Shown: positions 43,471 through 53,245, counted from the first letter of the stretch. The stretch: 64,000 nt of DNA from Arthrobacter sp. U41 (GCF_001750145.1 NZ_CP015732.1:2046001-2110000); one strand, 5' to 3'. Made by a program: numbers and translations. Notes: generated by a model from the letters alone, not told the origin.

Positions 43471-44888
43471 CGTCGGTGGCAACCGCCCAACAGCGGAAGG
43501 CGCCCGGAAACCACAAACGGGCACTGCGCACCGCGACCATCATCTCCACCTTCGGTGGGTTGCTCTTCGGCTACGACACCGGTGTCATCAACGGCGCCCT
43601 GCCGTACATGCAGGAGGACCTGGGCCTCACGCCGCTCACCGAAGGGCTCGTGACCTCCTCGCTGCTCTTCGGCGCAGCCTTCGGCGCCCTGTTCGGCGGG
43701 CGGCTCGCGGACCGTAACGGACGACGCAAAATGATCATGGTGCTCGCCGTCATCTTCCTGATCGGCACCCTCGCCTGCACCTTCGCCCCGAACACCGAAG
43801 TGATGATCCTGGCCCGCTTCGTCCTCGGCCTTGCCGTCGGCGGCGCGTCCGTCACCGTCCCGGTGTACCTCGCCGAAGTCTCGCCGAGCGCACGGCGCGG
43901 CCGGATCGTGACCCAGAACGAGCTGATGATCGTCACCGGCCAGCTACTGGCCTTCATCTTCAACGCCTACCTCGGCAACACCTTCGGTGAATCCGGCGGG
44001 ATCTGGCGCTGGATGCTCGTGATCGCCACTCTTCCGGCGATCGCGCTCTGGATCGGCATGAACTTTATGCCCGAAAGCCCCCGCTGGCTGGCCTCGATGG
44101 GCAGCTTCGGCGAAACCCTCAGCGTGCTGCAGCGGATCCGCTCCCAGTCCGAGGCCCGGGCCGAGTTCGAGGAAGTCAAGGCCATGGCCGTGGAGGACTA
44201 CAAGTCCAAGATGGGTTCCTGGAAGGACCTCGGCGTCCCCTGGCTGCGCCGCATCTTCGTGATGGGCGTCGGCCTCGCCGTCATCCAACAGATCACCGGC
44301 GTGAACTCGATCATGTACTACGGTACCCAGATCCTCGCTGAGTCCGGCTTCGGCAGGGAGGCTGCGTTGACGGCGAACATCGCCAACGGCGTCATCTCCG
44401 TCGTCGCGACCTTCGTGGGGATCTGGCTGCTGGGCAAGGTGGGCCGGCGCAGGATGCTCATCACCGGCCAGCTCGGCACGACGGCGGCGTTGCTGTCGAT
44501 CGGCTTCTTCTCGCTCATCCTGCCCGAAGGTACCGCCCGCGGCTTCGTGATCCTCGCCCTGACCGTAACGTTCCTGGCATTCCAGCAGGGCGCGATCTCC
44601 CCGGTCACCTGGCTGATGCTCTCCGAGATCTTCCCGCTGAAGATCCGCGGCCTGGGCATGGGCGCCTCAGCCTTCGTACTGTGGACAGTGAACTTCCTGG
44701 TGGGGTTCGGCTTCCCGCAGCTCCTTGCCGCGATCGGGCTCTCCAACACCTTCTTCGTCTTTGCCGTGCTGGGCGTCGGTGCCATCGCGTTCGCCGCGAA
44801 GTACATTCCGGAAACCAAGGACAAGAGCCTGGAAGACCTGGAGCACTACTTCAAGAACGTGGCCGGCAAGCAGCCCGCCACCGCGTAG
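43467..44888 (+). CDS. iolT: MFS sugar/inositol:proton symporter (IolT-like)
   Basis: The 473-residue protein has twelve transmembrane helices and the sugar-porter signatures GLLFGYDTGVINGALPYM near the N-terminus, GGRLADRNGRRK between helices 2 and 3, RFVLGLAVGGASVTVPVYLAE, and PESPRWL before the central loop. FGRE and QQITGVNSIMYYG mark helix 7. It should import inositol with protons. It is followed by a strong terminator at 44899. Confidence 0.92.
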   Translation: MTSVATAQQRKAPGNHKRALRTATIISTFGGLLFGYDTGVINGALPYMQEDLGLTPLTEGLVTSSLLFGAAFGALFGGRLADRNGRRKMIMVLAVIFLIGTLACTFAPNTEVMILARFVLGLAVGGASVTVPVYLAEVSPSARRGRIVTQNELMIVTGQLLAFIFNAYLGNTFGESGGIWRWMLVIATLPAIALWIGMNFMPESPRWLASMGSFGETLSVLQRIRSQSEARAEFEEVKAMAVEDYKSKMGSWKDLGVPWLRRIFVMGVGLAVIQQITGVNSIMYYGTQILAESGFGREAALTANIANGVISVVATFVGIWLLGKVGRRRMLITGQLGTTAALLSIGFFSLILPEGTARGFVILALTVTFLAFQQGAISPVTWLMLSEIFPLKIRGLGMGASAFVLWTVNFLVGFGFPQLLAAIGLSNTFFVFAVLGVGAIAFAAKYIPETKDKSLEDLEHYFKNVAGKQPATA

Positions 44889-44898
44889 CCGTGCCTGC

Positions 44899-44936
44899 AA
44901 AGCCCTGCCCCGTCATTCCGTGCGGGGCAGGGCTTT
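44899..44936. terminator. Terminator after iolT
   Basis: AAAGCCCTGCCCC and GGGGCAGGGCTTT form a perfect 13-pair stem; it can work in both directions for the convergent MarR gene. Confidence 0.93.
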
Positions 44937-44964
44937 GTGCGTGTCCGGAAGCCGGGCAGCGTCG

Positions 44965-45414
44965 CTAAACGTGCGCGTGCAGCGTCGGAAGCGCAGCGAC
45001 GAGCGGCGCCAGCTCCGGCACCTCCTGCGCCTCGGCCAGCGCCCGCTCCAGTGTGGCGTCATGGCTGGGCCGGGCCTCCTCGAGCAGCTTGATGCCGTCC
45101 GGCGTGAGCTCGGTGTAGATTCCGCGGCGGTCATCGGCGCACAGGATCCGGGTCAGCAGGCCCCGGTCCTCGAGGCGGTTGACCAGGCGGGTGGTGGCGC
45201 TGGCGCTCAGCGCGGTGGCGCGGGCCAGCTGCTGCATCCGCATGTGCCAGCCGTCCTGGCGGCTCAGCGCATCCAGCACGGTGTACTCCACAACGGACAG
45301 CTGCGCCACAGCCTGCAGCGAGCGTTCCAGTTCCGCCTCGATCAGTCCATGCAGGGCCGCCAGGGTCCGCCAGCCTTGCGCCCGGACCTCGACGGCGTCG
45401 TCCTTGATGCCCAT
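44965..45414 (-). CDS. MarR-family regulator
   Basis: The 149-residue protein has the MarR winged helix (SVVEYTVLDALSRQDGWHMRMQQLARATALSASATTRLVNRLEDRG) and the wing DDRRGIYTELTPDG, both complete. It is divergent from an MFS efflux gene across a spacer with TTGC/GCAA dyads, so it likely represses that pump and itself. It has no evident part in inositol use and looks like an inserted module within the iol region. Confidence 0.92.
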   Translation of the reverse strand: MGIKDDAVEVRAQGWRTLAALHGLIEAELERSLQAVAQLSVVEYTVLDALSRQDGWHMRMQQLARATALSASATTRLVNRLEDRGLLTRILCADDRRGIYTELTPDGIKLLEEARPSHDATLERALAEAQEVPELAPLVAALPTLHAHV

Positions 45415-45480
45415 CAGTTCTTCCCTTCAGATCAGCCTGCTCCGCTCCGGAGGACCCCAGGGCGGAGCAGGCCCGCAAAT

Positions 45481-45536
45481 TAGTTGCTTGCGCGGTATAG
45501 TTGCTTGTGCAACAATACATAACGCGTCTGCAACTA
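45481..45536. promoter_or_regulatory. Likely MarR operators between the divergent genes
   Basis: TAGTTGC at 45481, TATAGTTGCTTGTGCAAC at 45496 (core dyad TTGCTTGTGCAA, 45501-45512) and GCAACTA at 45530 share TTGC/GCAA half-sites. The arrangement fits one to two MarR dimers covering both start regions. Confidence 0.6.
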
Positions 45537-45586
45537 ATAGCTTACGCTTCGCATTTCTTTCCGTACAGTTTTGAAGGAGCTCCACC

Positions 45587-46822
45587 ATGCCAATCGGCCT
45601 GATAGCACTCGCCCTCGGCGGGTTCGGGATCGGACTCACTGAGTTCGTCATCATGGGCCTGCTGCCCGAAGTGGCCGCGGACTTCCAGGTCAGCGAGGCC
45701 ACCGCGGGCTGGCTCATCTCCGGCTACGCGCTCGCCGTCGTCGTCGGGGCCCTGCTCCTGACCGCCGCCGTGACGCGCTTCGAGCGCAAACCCGTCCTGG
45801 CCGTGCTGATGGTGCTGTTCATCGCCGGCAACCTGGTCTCCGCCATCGCGCCCGACTACTCGCTGATGATGATCGGCCGCATCATCGCCGCGCTCGCGCA
45901 CGGCGCCTTCTTCGGCATCGGCGCGGTGGTCGCCGCCAGCATGGTCGCCCCCACCAAAAAGGCCGGCGCGATCGCCATCATGTTCACCGGGCTCACGGCG
46001 GCCAACGTCCTGGGCGTTCCCTTCGGCACCATGCTGGGACAGGCCGCCGGCTGGCGCTCCACCTTTTGGGCGATCACCGGCATCGGCATCATTTCCCTCG
46101 TCGGCATTTTGACCCTGGTCCCCAGGACAGGCTCAGGGGAGGTTGCCCCCGGCGGCCTGCGCGGGGAGCTCCGCGCCTTCCGCTCCGGCCAGGTATGGCT
46201 CTCCATCCTGGTCACCATCCTGGGCTACGGCGGCATGTTCGGCGCCTTCACCTACATCGCCTTCACCCTCACCGAGGTGACCGGGTTCTCCGCTTCCACC
46301 GTGCCGTGGCTGCTCATCCTCTTCGGCGTGGGCCTCTTTATCGGCAACACTGTCGGCGGCAAGGCGGCGGACCGGAACGTGGACCGCACCCTGCTGGTGT
46401 CGCTCTCCGCGCTGGTGGTCGTCCTCGTGGTCTTCGCGCTCACCGCGGGCAACCAGCCGATGACCATCGCCTCCATGGTGCTGCTGGGCGGCTTCGGCTT
46501 CGCCACGGTCCCCGGGCTGCAGATGCGCGTCATGAAATACGCCACGACCGCCCCCACCCTGGCCTCCGGCGCCAACATCGGAGCCTTCAACGTGGGCAAC
46601 GCACTCGGCGCGTGGATGGGCGGCGTGACCATCACCGCCGGCCTCGGCTACACCTCGCCCATCTGGGCCGGTGCCGGGATCACCCTGCTAGGCCTAGGTG
46701 TCATGGTGTTCGCGGCGGCCGCTGCGAAACGGCACGACGCCGGACGTGCCGGCGGCACGCCCGGAACCGGCGTCGCCGGTGCAGACAGCGAGCGGGAAAG
46801 CGTGGAACTCCAGCGGGCCTAG
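45587..46822 (+). CDS. MFS transporter, AraJ/YdhP-type efflux protein
   Basis: The 411-residue protein has twelve helices and begins PIGLIALALGGFGIGLTEFVIMGLLP, typical of the DHA1 sugar-efflux/drug group (AraJ, YdhP). VAADFQVSEATAGWLISGYALAV and the motif between helices 2 and 3 (TRFERKPVL) are visible. Regulation by the adjacent MarR protein is expected; the substrate is unknown. GAAGGAG lies at the proper distance from ATG 45587. Confidence 0.9.
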   Translation: MPIGLIALALGGFGIGLTEFVIMGLLPEVAADFQVSEATAGWLISGYALAVVVGALLLTAAVTRFERKPVLAVLMVLFIAGNLVSAIAPDYSLMMIGRIIAALAHGAFFGIGAVVAASMVAPTKKAGAIAIMFTGLTAANVLGVPFGTMLGQAAGWRSTFWAITGIGIISLVGILTLVPRTGSGEVAPGGLRGELRAFRSGQVWLSILVTILGYGGMFGAFTYIAFTLTEVTGFSASTVPWLLILFGVGLFIGNTVGGKAADRNVDRTLLVSLSALVVVLVVFALTAGNQPMTIASMVLLGGFGFATVPGLQMRVMKYATTAPTLASGANIGAFNVGNALGAWMGGVTITAGLGYTSPIWAGAGITLLGLGVMVFAAAAAKRHDAGRAGGTPGTGVAGADSERESVELQRA

Positions 46823-46845
46823 CGGCAAAGATTGCATGGCAGATT

Positions 46846-46884
46846 TGACGACGACGGCGGCCCTCCCGGCTGCCGTCGTCGTCA
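46846..46884 (+). terminator. Terminator after the MFS efflux gene
   Basis: TGACGACGACGGC and GCCGTCGTCGTCA form a perfect 13-pair stem with a 13-base loop, followed by TTCC. Confidence 0.85.
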
Positions 46885-46968
46885 TTCCTGGGCCGCGGCC
46901 GCCCTGGAGGCGCCCGGGAACCGGTAGTTCTTTACGCGCATAACGGCCATAGTTACGTGATTACATTC

Positions 46969-47015
46969 TAATGTCAGGACAAACTATTGACATGAGTGAG
47001 CTAAGTCACCATGAT
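46969..47015 (+). promoter_or_regulatory. Promoter and operator of the ABC importer operon
   Basis: TTGACA (46987-46992) and CATGAT (47010-47015) are 17 bases apart. Directly upstream is TAATGTCAGGACAAACT, sharing the exact 20-mer ATGTCAGGACAAACTATTGA with the tautomerase operator. The remaining upstream gap (46885-46968) shows nothing else I can name. Confidence 0.68.
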
Positions 47016-47081
47016 CGGAGTAGGCATTATTCCGGCGGCTGCAAGGTAGCAGCCCGGAGCTGAAATCAAAGGAGATTCACG

Positions 47082-48077
47082 GTGGCTAAATTTTCCTGGC
47101 GCAAGGCGACCCTGGTGGCGGCGGTTGTGCCGATGCTGGCAATGAGCGCATGTTCAAGCACCGGCGGCAAGCCCGCAGATTCCGGCAACGCGGCCGGCGG
47201 CGGCCAAGTCGCCACGACGGAACGGATGAAGATTGCCCTGATCACCCACGCCGCAGCGGGTGACACCTTCTGGGACATCGTTCGCAAGGGTGCCGAGGAG
47301 GCGGCGGCGAAGGACAACGTTGAACTCCTCTACACGTCCGATCCCGAAGCCGGGCGCCAGGCCCAGCTCATCCAGCAGGCTATCGACCAGAAGGTGGACG
47401 GCATCGCGGTCACGCTCGCCAAGCCCGAAGCCCTCAGTGACTCCCTGAAGAAGGCCGCCGACGCAGGCATCCCGATTGTGAGCCTTAACGCCGGCGAATC
47501 GGTTGCCACCCAGCTGGGGGCTTTCACCCACTTCGGTTCGAACGAAAAGCTCGCCGGTGAGGCCGTCGGCACGCGGCTCGCGGCGGAGAACTTCAAGCAC
47601 CCGGTCTGCGTGATTCAGGAACAGGGCCACGTCGGCCTGGAAGCACGTTGTGCCGGCGTCAAGGCGAAGGTGCCCGGAACTGAGATCCTTTACGTCGAGG
47701 GCAAGGACATGACCTCCGTCCAGTCCACCGCGACGGCCAAGCTGCAGGCTACCAATGACGCCGACGTCATTATCGGCCTCGGCGCCCCCATCACCCTGAC
47801 TCTCCTCAAATCGGTCACGGATGCCGGCAGTTCTGCCAAGGTGGCAAGTTTCGACCTGAACGCTGATCTCGCCCAGAAGATCGTGGATGGTGCAGTTCTG
47901 TTCACCGTGGACCAGCAGCCATGGCTGCAGGGCTACGGCGCCATCGATGCGCTCTGGCAGAACAAGCGCGGCGGATTTAGCATCGGCGGCGGCCAGTCGG
48001 TCCTCACCGGCCCGAGCCTCGTCGACAAATCGAATGCGGCCGATGTCCTGACCTTCGCCCAGCAGGGTATCCGCTAA
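47082..48077 (+). CDS. Sugar (inositol-type) ABC transporter substrate-binding lipoprotein
   Basis: The 331-residue protein starts at GTG 47082 behind GGAGATT and has a lipobox MSACSS (cysteine at about 24). The periplasmic-binding-protein type I fold (KIALITHAAAGDTFWDIVRKGAEEAA, QAIDQKVDGIAVTLAKPEAL) resembles ribose/inositol binders. It delivers sugar to the permease encoded 51 bases downstream. The shared operator and the flanking iol genes point to inositol as ligand. Confidence 0.9.
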   Translation: MAKFSWRKATLVAAVVPMLAMSACSSTGGKPADSGNAAGGGQVATTERMKIALITHAAAGDTFWDIVRKGAEEAAAKDNVELLYTSDPEAGRQAQLIQQAIDQKVDGIAVTLAKPEALSDSLKKAADAGIPIVSLNAGESVATQLGAFTHFGSNEKLAGEAVGTRLAAENFKHPVCVIQEQGHVGLEARCAGVKAKVPGTEILYVEGKDMTSVQSTATAKLQATNDADVIIGLGAPITLTLLKSVTDAGSSAKVASFDLNADLAQKIVDGAVLFTVDQQPWLQGYGAIDALWQNKRGGFSIGGGQSVLTGPSLVDKSNAADVLTFAQQGIR

Positions 48078-48128
48078 CAGCCCGTTGGCCGGGCGGGCTC
48101 AGGCCGGCCCGGCAGCAAGGAGATCTCC

Positions 48129-49178
48129 ATGACCATGACCCAGACCAAGACAAAGTCACCGGCGCCCGATGAGCGCGTCGCCAAGCGCAGTCCGTTCCAG
48201 AAGCTTCTCGGACGTCCCGAGGTCGGCGCCCTGGTGGGCGCGATCGTCCTCTTCATCTTCTTCGCGGCCGTTTCCCCGACGTTCACCCAGCCCAATGCGC
48301 TGGCGACCATCCTGTACGGCAGCTCCACGATCGGGATCATGGCCGTGGGGGTGTCCTTGCTGATGATCGGCGGGGAATTCGACCTGTCCACCGGTGTTGC
48401 CGTGATCTCCTCGGCGCTGACGGCGTCGATGTTCAGCTGGTACTTCAGCACGAACGTCTGGGTCGGCGTCCTCCTGGCCCTGGTGGTCTCCCTGGGCATC
48501 GGCTACATCAACGGCTGGATCCTGATGAAGACCAAGCTGCCCAGCTTCATCGTCACCCTGGCCACCTTCCTGATGCTGACCGGCTTGAACCTGGGCCTGA
48601 CCCGCCTGATCGGCGGCTCGGTCTCCTCCCCGTCCATCTCCAACATGGACGGCTTCGCCTCGGCCCGGGCGGTGTTCGCCTCCTCGGTCACCATCGGCGG
48701 CGTCGACGTCAAAATCACGGTGTTCATCTGGATCGCGCTCGTTGCGGTCGCCACCTGGGTGCTGATGCGGACCCGGGTGGGGAACTGGATCTTCGCCGTC
48801 GGTGGGGACGCGAACGCCGCCCGCGCCGTGGGTGTGCCGGTCAAGGCCACCAAGATCGGACTGTTCATGGCCGTCGGGTTCTGCGGCTGGATCCTGGGCA
48901 TGCACAACCTCTTTGCCTTCGACACGGTGCAGTCCGGTGAAGGCGTGGGCAACGAATTCCTCTACATCATCGCCGCGGTCATCGGCGGGTGCCTCCTGAC
49001 CGGCGGCTACGGCTCGGCGATCGGCGGCGCGATCGGCGCGTTCATCTTCGGCATGGCCAACAAGGGCATTGTCTACGCCCAGTGGAACCCGGACTGGTTC
49101 AAGTTCTTCCTGGGCCTGATGCTGCTGCTGGCCACCATCGTCAACCTCATCGTCAAGCGCCGCGCGGAACTCAAGTAA
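48129..49178 (+). CDS. Sugar ABC transporter permease (RbsC-like)
   Basis: The 349-residue protein has nine or ten transmembrane helices and the BPD_transp_2 pattern: [24 protein letters not shown], then [26 protein letters not shown] and [22 protein letters not shown]. It belongs to the carbohydrate-uptake-2 family and pairs with the neighbouring binding protein and ATPase. Confidence 0.92.
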   Translation: MTMTQTKTKSPAPDERVAKRSPFQKLLGRPEVGALVGAIVLFIFFAAVSPTFTQPNALATILYGSSTIGIMAVGVSLLMIGGEFDLSTGVAVISSALTASMFSWYFSTNVWVGVLLALVVSLGIGYINGWILMKTKLPSFIVTLATFLMLTGLNLGLTRLIGGSVSSPSISNMDGFASARAVFASSVTIGGVDVKITVFIWIALVAVATWVLMRTRVGNWIFAVGGDANAARAVGVPVKATKIGLFMAVGFCGWILGMHNLFAFDTVQSGEGVGNEFLYIIAAVIGGCLLTGGYGSAIGGAIGAFIFGMANKGIVYAQWNPDWFKFFLGLMLLLATIVNLIVKRRAELK

Positions 49179-49192
49179 AGGGGCCCGGAGAA

Positions 49193-50107
49193 ATGAACGC
49201 CAACGAAATCGACCAGCAAACGCTGCTCCAGAACGAAAAAGACCCCCTCACCCACACCCCCGTCCACCTGCTCTCCCTCGAAGGCGTCGGCAAGCACTAC
49301 GGCAACATCATCGCCCTGTCCGACGTCACGATGGCCGTGGACAACGGCCGCGTCACCTGCGTCCTGGGCGACAACGGCGCCGGCAAGTCCACGCTGATCA
49401 AGATCATCGCGGGCCTGCACCAGCACGACGCCGGGGTCCTGAACATCATGGGCGAGGAACGCGAATTCGCATCGCCCCGGGACGCACTGGACGTCGGCAT
49501 CGCCACCGTCTACCAGGACCTCGCGGTGGTGCCCCTGATGCCGATCTGGCGCAACTTCTTCCTCGGCTCGGAACTGACCTCCGGCTTCGGCCCGTTCAAG
49601 AGCATGGACGTCGAGAAGATGAAGGACATCACGCTCAAGGAACTCGCCGCGATGGGCATCGACCTCCGCGACGTCGAACAGCCCATCGGCCAGCTCTCCG
49701 GCGGTGAACGCCAGTGCGTCGCGATCGCCCGCGCCGTGTACTTCGGCGCGAAAGTCCTGATCCTGGACGAACCCACCGCCGCCCTGGGCGTGAAGCAGTC
49801 CGGCGTGGTCCTGCGCTACATCCTGCAGGCCCGCGACCGCGGCCTCGGCGTCATCTTCATCACCCACAACCCGCACCACGCCTTCCCCGTCGGCGACCGG
49901 TTCCTGCTGCTCAAACGCGGCAAGTCAATCGGCTACTACGACAAAAAAGACATCACCCTCGACGAACTCACCGCCCAAATGGCCGGCGGCGCCGAACTCG
50001 CCGAACTCGCCCACGAACTCGAACAACTCGGCGGCCACGGCGACATCGTCAAGGAAGTCCAGGGCGAAGCGGCCGAGGTGGCCCAGACCACCGGTAAGTC
50101 CTACTAA
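49193..50107 (+). CDS. Sugar ABC transporter ATP-binding protein, single cassette
   Basis: The 304-residue protein starts at ATG 49193 behind GGAG. It contains [13 protein letters not shown], the signature [15 protein letters not shown] and [11 protein letters not shown] (Walker B) with the H-loop ITHNPHH. Most RbsA-type ATPases of this transporter family carry two fused cassettes in about 500 residues; this one has a single cassette and must dimerise. It ends the importer operon, followed by a terminator at 50119. Confidence 0.92.
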   Translation: MNANEIDQQTLLQNEKDPLTHTPVHLLSLEGVGKHYGNIIALSDVTMAVDNGRVTCVLGDNGAGKSTLIKIIAGLHQHDAGVLNIMGEEREFASPRDALDVGIATVYQDLAVVPLMPIWRNFFLGSELTSGFGPFKSMDVEKMKDITLKELAAMGIDLRDVEQPIGQLSGGERQCVAIARAVYFGAKVLILDEPTAALGVKQSGVVLRYILQARDRGLGVIFITHNPHHAFPVGDRFLLLKRGKSIGYYDKKDITLDELTAQMAGGAELAELAHELEQLGGHGDIVKEVQGEAAEVAQTTGKSY

Positions 50108-50118
50108 CACCAAGGGAG

Positions 50119-50155
50119 AGCAGGGCCCGCCCGCGTGGGCCTGGCCCTGCTTCTT
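50119..50155 (+). terminator. Terminator after the ABC importer operon
   Basis: AGCAGGGCC and GGCCCTGCT form a nine-pair stem with a 15-base loop, followed by TCTTC. Confidence 0.72.
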
Positions 50156-50248
50156 CGTACGCCGGTCGAGTCCAGGCCGGGAAACCGCCTTTCGCACAGC
50201 ACAGGCCCCACGCCCAGCTGTTGTGAATATGTCTGAAAGGACGAGCCA

Positions 50249-51352
50249 GTGGCTTACCTGAATCGAGAGTCAACGAATGTTCCCCTGCCCGTGCGCATCG
50301 GACTTATCGGCTCCGGCTGGATGGGAGCTTTCCACGCCGAGAGCATCGCCCGCCGGGTTCCGGGCGCCGAGCTCGCGGCTATCGCTGATCCCAATGTGGA
50401 GTCCGCCGCAGCCCTGGCAACCGTCCTGGGCGCCGGCAAGGTGACGGCCGACGCCGCCGACATCCTCGCTGACCCCGAGATCGACGCCGTGATCATTGCG
50501 AGCCCGGCTCGTTTCCACTCGTCCCTCATCGCCCAGGCGGCCGCCGCCGGGAAGCACGTGTTCTGCGAGAAACCGGCCGGACTGGGGCTCGACGAACTCG
50601 ACGCCGCCCTGGCCGCCGTGGAGGCGGCCGGGGTGCACTTCCAGATCGGGTTCAACCGCCGGTATGCGGCGGATTTCCAGGCCGCCAAAAAGGACCTCGC
50701 CGCCGGTACCGTCGGGACGCCGCAACTGCTGCGCTCCCTGACCCGGGACCCGGGCACGGGAAGCATTCCGCACGCGGCCAGGGTCCCGGCCTGGACCGTC
50801 TTCCTGGAAACCCTGATCCACGACTTCGACACCCTGAACTGGTTCAACGAAGGCGCCGAACCGGTGGAGGTCTACGCCATTGCCGATGCGCTGGTGGAAC
50901 CCGGGCTGCGTGACCAGGGCTTCCTGGACACCGCGGTTGTGACCATCCGCTACAGCAACGGCGCCATCGCGGTGGCCGAGGCGAACTTCAGCGCCCTCTA
51001 CGGCTACGACATCCGCGGGGAGGTCTTCGGCTCCAAGGGCATGGTGCAGGCCGGACGGGCCACGGAAACCGCCGCCCGCCGGTTCACCGCCGAAGGGATA
51101 TCGGCCGACACTCCCCGGCTGAACGTCGAGCTCTTCCGCCAGGCCTACACGGACGAACTCGTCGACTTTGCCGACGCCGTGCGCGCCCGGCGTGACGGCA
51201 CGACGCCGCCGTCGGTCGCCTACTCGCTCACTCCCGGGGCCGCGGACGCCCGGCGCGCGCTGGCCATGGCGCTTGCGTGCATCGAGTCGGTCAAGCGCGG
51301 GACTGGGGTTGCCGTCAACACAGCGGCCGTCAGCGAGAGGGCAGTCCTCTGA
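50249..51352 (+). CDS. Gfo/Idh/MocA oxidoreductase, second inositol dehydrogenase-like gene
   Basis: The 367-residue protein begins at GTG 50249. It has the nucleotide site GLIGSGWMGAFHAESIARR (about 18-36), FCEKPAGLG with the conserved lysine (about 107) and the active-site region ETLIHDFDTLNWFNEGA (His near 190). It likely oxidises another inositol isomer or a derivative, such as scyllo- or chiro-inositol. ATATGTC at 50227 in its leader recalls the iol half-site. Its stop overlaps the next start (TGATG). Confidence 0.87.
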   Translation: MAYLNRESTNVPLPVRIGLIGSGWMGAFHAESIARRVPGAELAAIADPNVESAAALATVLGAGKVTADAADILADPEIDAVIIASPARFHSSLIAQAAAAGKHVFCEKPAGLGLDELDAALAAVEAAGVHFQIGFNRRYAADFQAAKKDLAAGTVGTPQLLRSLTRDPGTGSIPHAARVPAWTVFLETLIHDFDTLNWFNEGAEPVEVYAIADALVEPGLRDQGFLDTAVVTIRYSNGAIAVAEANFSALYGYDIRGEVFGSKGMVQAGRATETAARRFTAEGISADTPRLNVELFRQAYTDELVDFADAVRARRDGTTPPSVAYSLTPGAADARRALAMALACIESVKRGTGVAVNTAAVSERAVL

Positions 51353-52173
51353 TGCGGCTGGCTGTCTGCGCGGAGATGGTCTTCACCGACCTTCCGTTCA
51401 CCGAGCGGGTGCGCCGGATCCACGAGGCGGGTTTCGACGTCGAACTCTGGGATTCGCGGACCAAGGACATTGGTGCCCTGAAGGCCACCGGTGCAGTGTT
51501 CTCGTCCATGACGGGATACACGGCAGGAAGCCTGGTGGACCCCGGCTCGGCCGATGAGGTGGTGCGGACGGCGGAGTCGCTGATCCCCACCGCCCTGGAG
51601 CTCGGCGTGAGCCGGATGGTGGTGCACCCGGCCGAACTCATCGACGGCCACGCGGCCCGTCCGGTCTACCGGTCCAGCGGGCGCATGTGGATTACCGGGG
51701 CGCGTACCCTCGAGCGGCTCGGCAAGCTTGGCGAGAAGTACGGCGTGACCTTCTGCCTCGAGAACCTCAACACCATCCTGGACCACCCCGGGATCCCGCT
51801 GGCCCGCGCGAAGGACACCCTGGCGCTCGTTCAGGCCGCCGGGCATCCGAACGCCAGGCTCATGCTGGACCTCTACCACGCCCAAATGGGGGAGGGGAAC
51901 CTGATCGAGCTCGTCCGGAGAGCCCTGCCGTACCTCGGCGAAATCCAGGTGGCGGATGTTCCGGGCCGCTGCGAACCCGGGACCGGGGAAATCAACTACG
52001 CGGCTGTCGCCAGGGCACTGGCCCAGGCCGGCTATGACGGCACGGTGGGCATGGAGGCCTGGGCCCTCGGCGACAGCGATGCCGCGCTGGACGCTTTCCG
52101 GGCGGCCTTCACCGTGCCCGCACCAACCGAGGCATCCACCCTGCCCGCACCACCAACAGGAGTAGAAGTATGA
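51352..52173 (+). CDS. Hydroxypyruvate isomerase-like TIM-barrel protein
   Basis: The 273-residue isomerase-family barrel starts at ATG 51352. It shows the Hyi-like pattern MRLAVCAEMVFTDLPFTERVRRIHEAGFDVELWD with later metal-site segments FCLENLN, MLDLYHAQMGEGNL and IQVADVPGRCEPGTGEINY. It is translationally coupled to dehydrogenase genes on both sides, so it probably isomerises the keto-product of one of them (an IolI-like task). The exact reaction is unknown. Confidence 0.84.
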   Translation: MRLAVCAEMVFTDLPFTERVRRIHEAGFDVELWDSRTKDIGALKATGAVFSSMTGYTAGSLVDPGSADEVVRTAESLIPTALELGVSRMVVHPAELIDGHAARPVYRSSGRMWITGARTLERLGKLGEKYGVTFCLENLNTILDHPGIPLARAKDTLALVQAAGHPNARLMLDLYHAQMGEGNLIELVRRALPYLGEIQVADVPGRCEPGTGEINYAAVARALAQAGYDGTVGMEAWALGDSDAALDAFRAAFTVPAPTEASTLPAPPTGVEV

Positions 52174-53204
52174 AAGATGTAATCCTCGGACTGGTGGGGG
52201 TGGGGCGGATCGGCGTTATGCACGCCAACAACATCGCCGCGCTCAACGGCGTCCTCAATCCGCAGGGCATCAACGTCCGGCTCCGGCTCACCGACGTCGC
52301 GGAAGACCACGCACGGACCATCGCCGCCGGGCTCGGCGCCGAATTCCTGCCCTCGACGGAGGCGCTCCTCGCGTCCGGGCTGGACGGCCTCGTTATCGCC
52401 ACCGGAACCGGGACCCACCCGGACCTGATCAGGGCCGGGGTGGACGCCGGAATCCCGGTCTTTTGTGAGAAGCCCGTCGCCCTGAACGTGGCCGACGCCC
52501 TCCCCGTGCTCGACTACATCCGGGAAAGGAACGGGGTGGTCCAGATTGGCCACCAGCGCCGCTTCGACGCCGGCTACCAGGAGGCCCGGCGCGCCTACCA
52601 AACAGGGGAACTGGGCTGGATCCACTCGCTGCGCGCCGTCACCTGCGATATGGCCCCGCCGCCGGTCGAGTTCCTGGCCAGTTCCGGCGGGCTGTTCCGG
52701 GACTGCTCGGTCCACGACTTCGACATCCTGCGCTGGCTCACCGGCCGGGAAATCGTCGAGGTGTACGCCCGGGGCTCCAACAACGGGGACCCCGCGATCG
52801 GGGAAGCCGGCGATGTGGACACCGCCCTCGCGCTGGTGACCTTCGACGACGGCACCGTGGGAACGGTCTCGGCCACGCGGTACAACGGGGCGGGCCACGA
52901 CGTGCGGCTGGAAATCCAGGGCTCCCGGCGTTCGCTCATGGTCGGCCTGGACGCCAAGACGGCGCTGGCCTCCGCCGAAGCCGGGGTCTCGTTCCCGGCA
53001 GGGGAGCCGCACCGGACCTTCGCCGAGCGGTTCGAGACGGCCTACCGTTCCGAGATGGCTGCCTTCGTCGAGTTAATCCTGGGCCGCCGGGAAAACCCCT
53101 GCACGCCGGAGGATGCCGTGGCCGCTTCCCGGGTCGCGGATGCCGCCCAGGAATCCCTCGCGACCGGTGTGCCGGTGCGGGTGGTCCAGACCGTCGCCGG
53201 CTGA
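52170..53204 (+). CDS. Gfo/Idh/MocA oxidoreductase, third inositol dehydrogenase-like gene
   Basis: The 344-residue protein starts at ATG 52170, overlapping the barrel gene by four bases. It has GLVGVGRIGVMHANNIAALNG, FCEKPVALNVADA and DCSVHDFDILRWLTGRE with the catalytic histidine near 187, much like IolG. It forms a three-gene unit with the genes upstream. A terminator at 53246 follows. Substrate is probably an inositol stereoisomer or its keto form. Confidence 0.88.
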   Translation: MKDVILGLVGVGRIGVMHANNIAALNGVLNPQGINVRLRLTDVAEDHARTIAAGLGAEFLPSTEALLASGLDGLVIATGTGTHPDLIRAGVDAGIPVFCEKPVALNVADALPVLDYIRERNGVVQIGHQRRFDAGYQEARRAYQTGELGWIHSLRAVTCDMAPPPVEFLASSGGLFRDCSVHDFDILRWLTGREIVEVYARGSNNGDPAIGEAGDVDTALALVTFDDGTVGTVSATRYNGAGHDVRLEIQGSRRSLMVGLDAKTALASAEAGVSFPAGEPHRTFAERFETAYRSEMAAFVELILGRRENPCTPEDAVAASRVADAAQESLATGVPVRVVQTVAG

Positions 53205-53245
53205 ACGGACACTGCGCCCCGGTTCCGTCACCGGGGTGGAGAGGC

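Noticed and set aside
44965..46822. MarR/MFS pair as part of inositol use
   Set aside because: It has its own divergent operators and terminators, and its transporter is an AraJ/YdhP-type efflux protein; I treat it as an inserted independent module.
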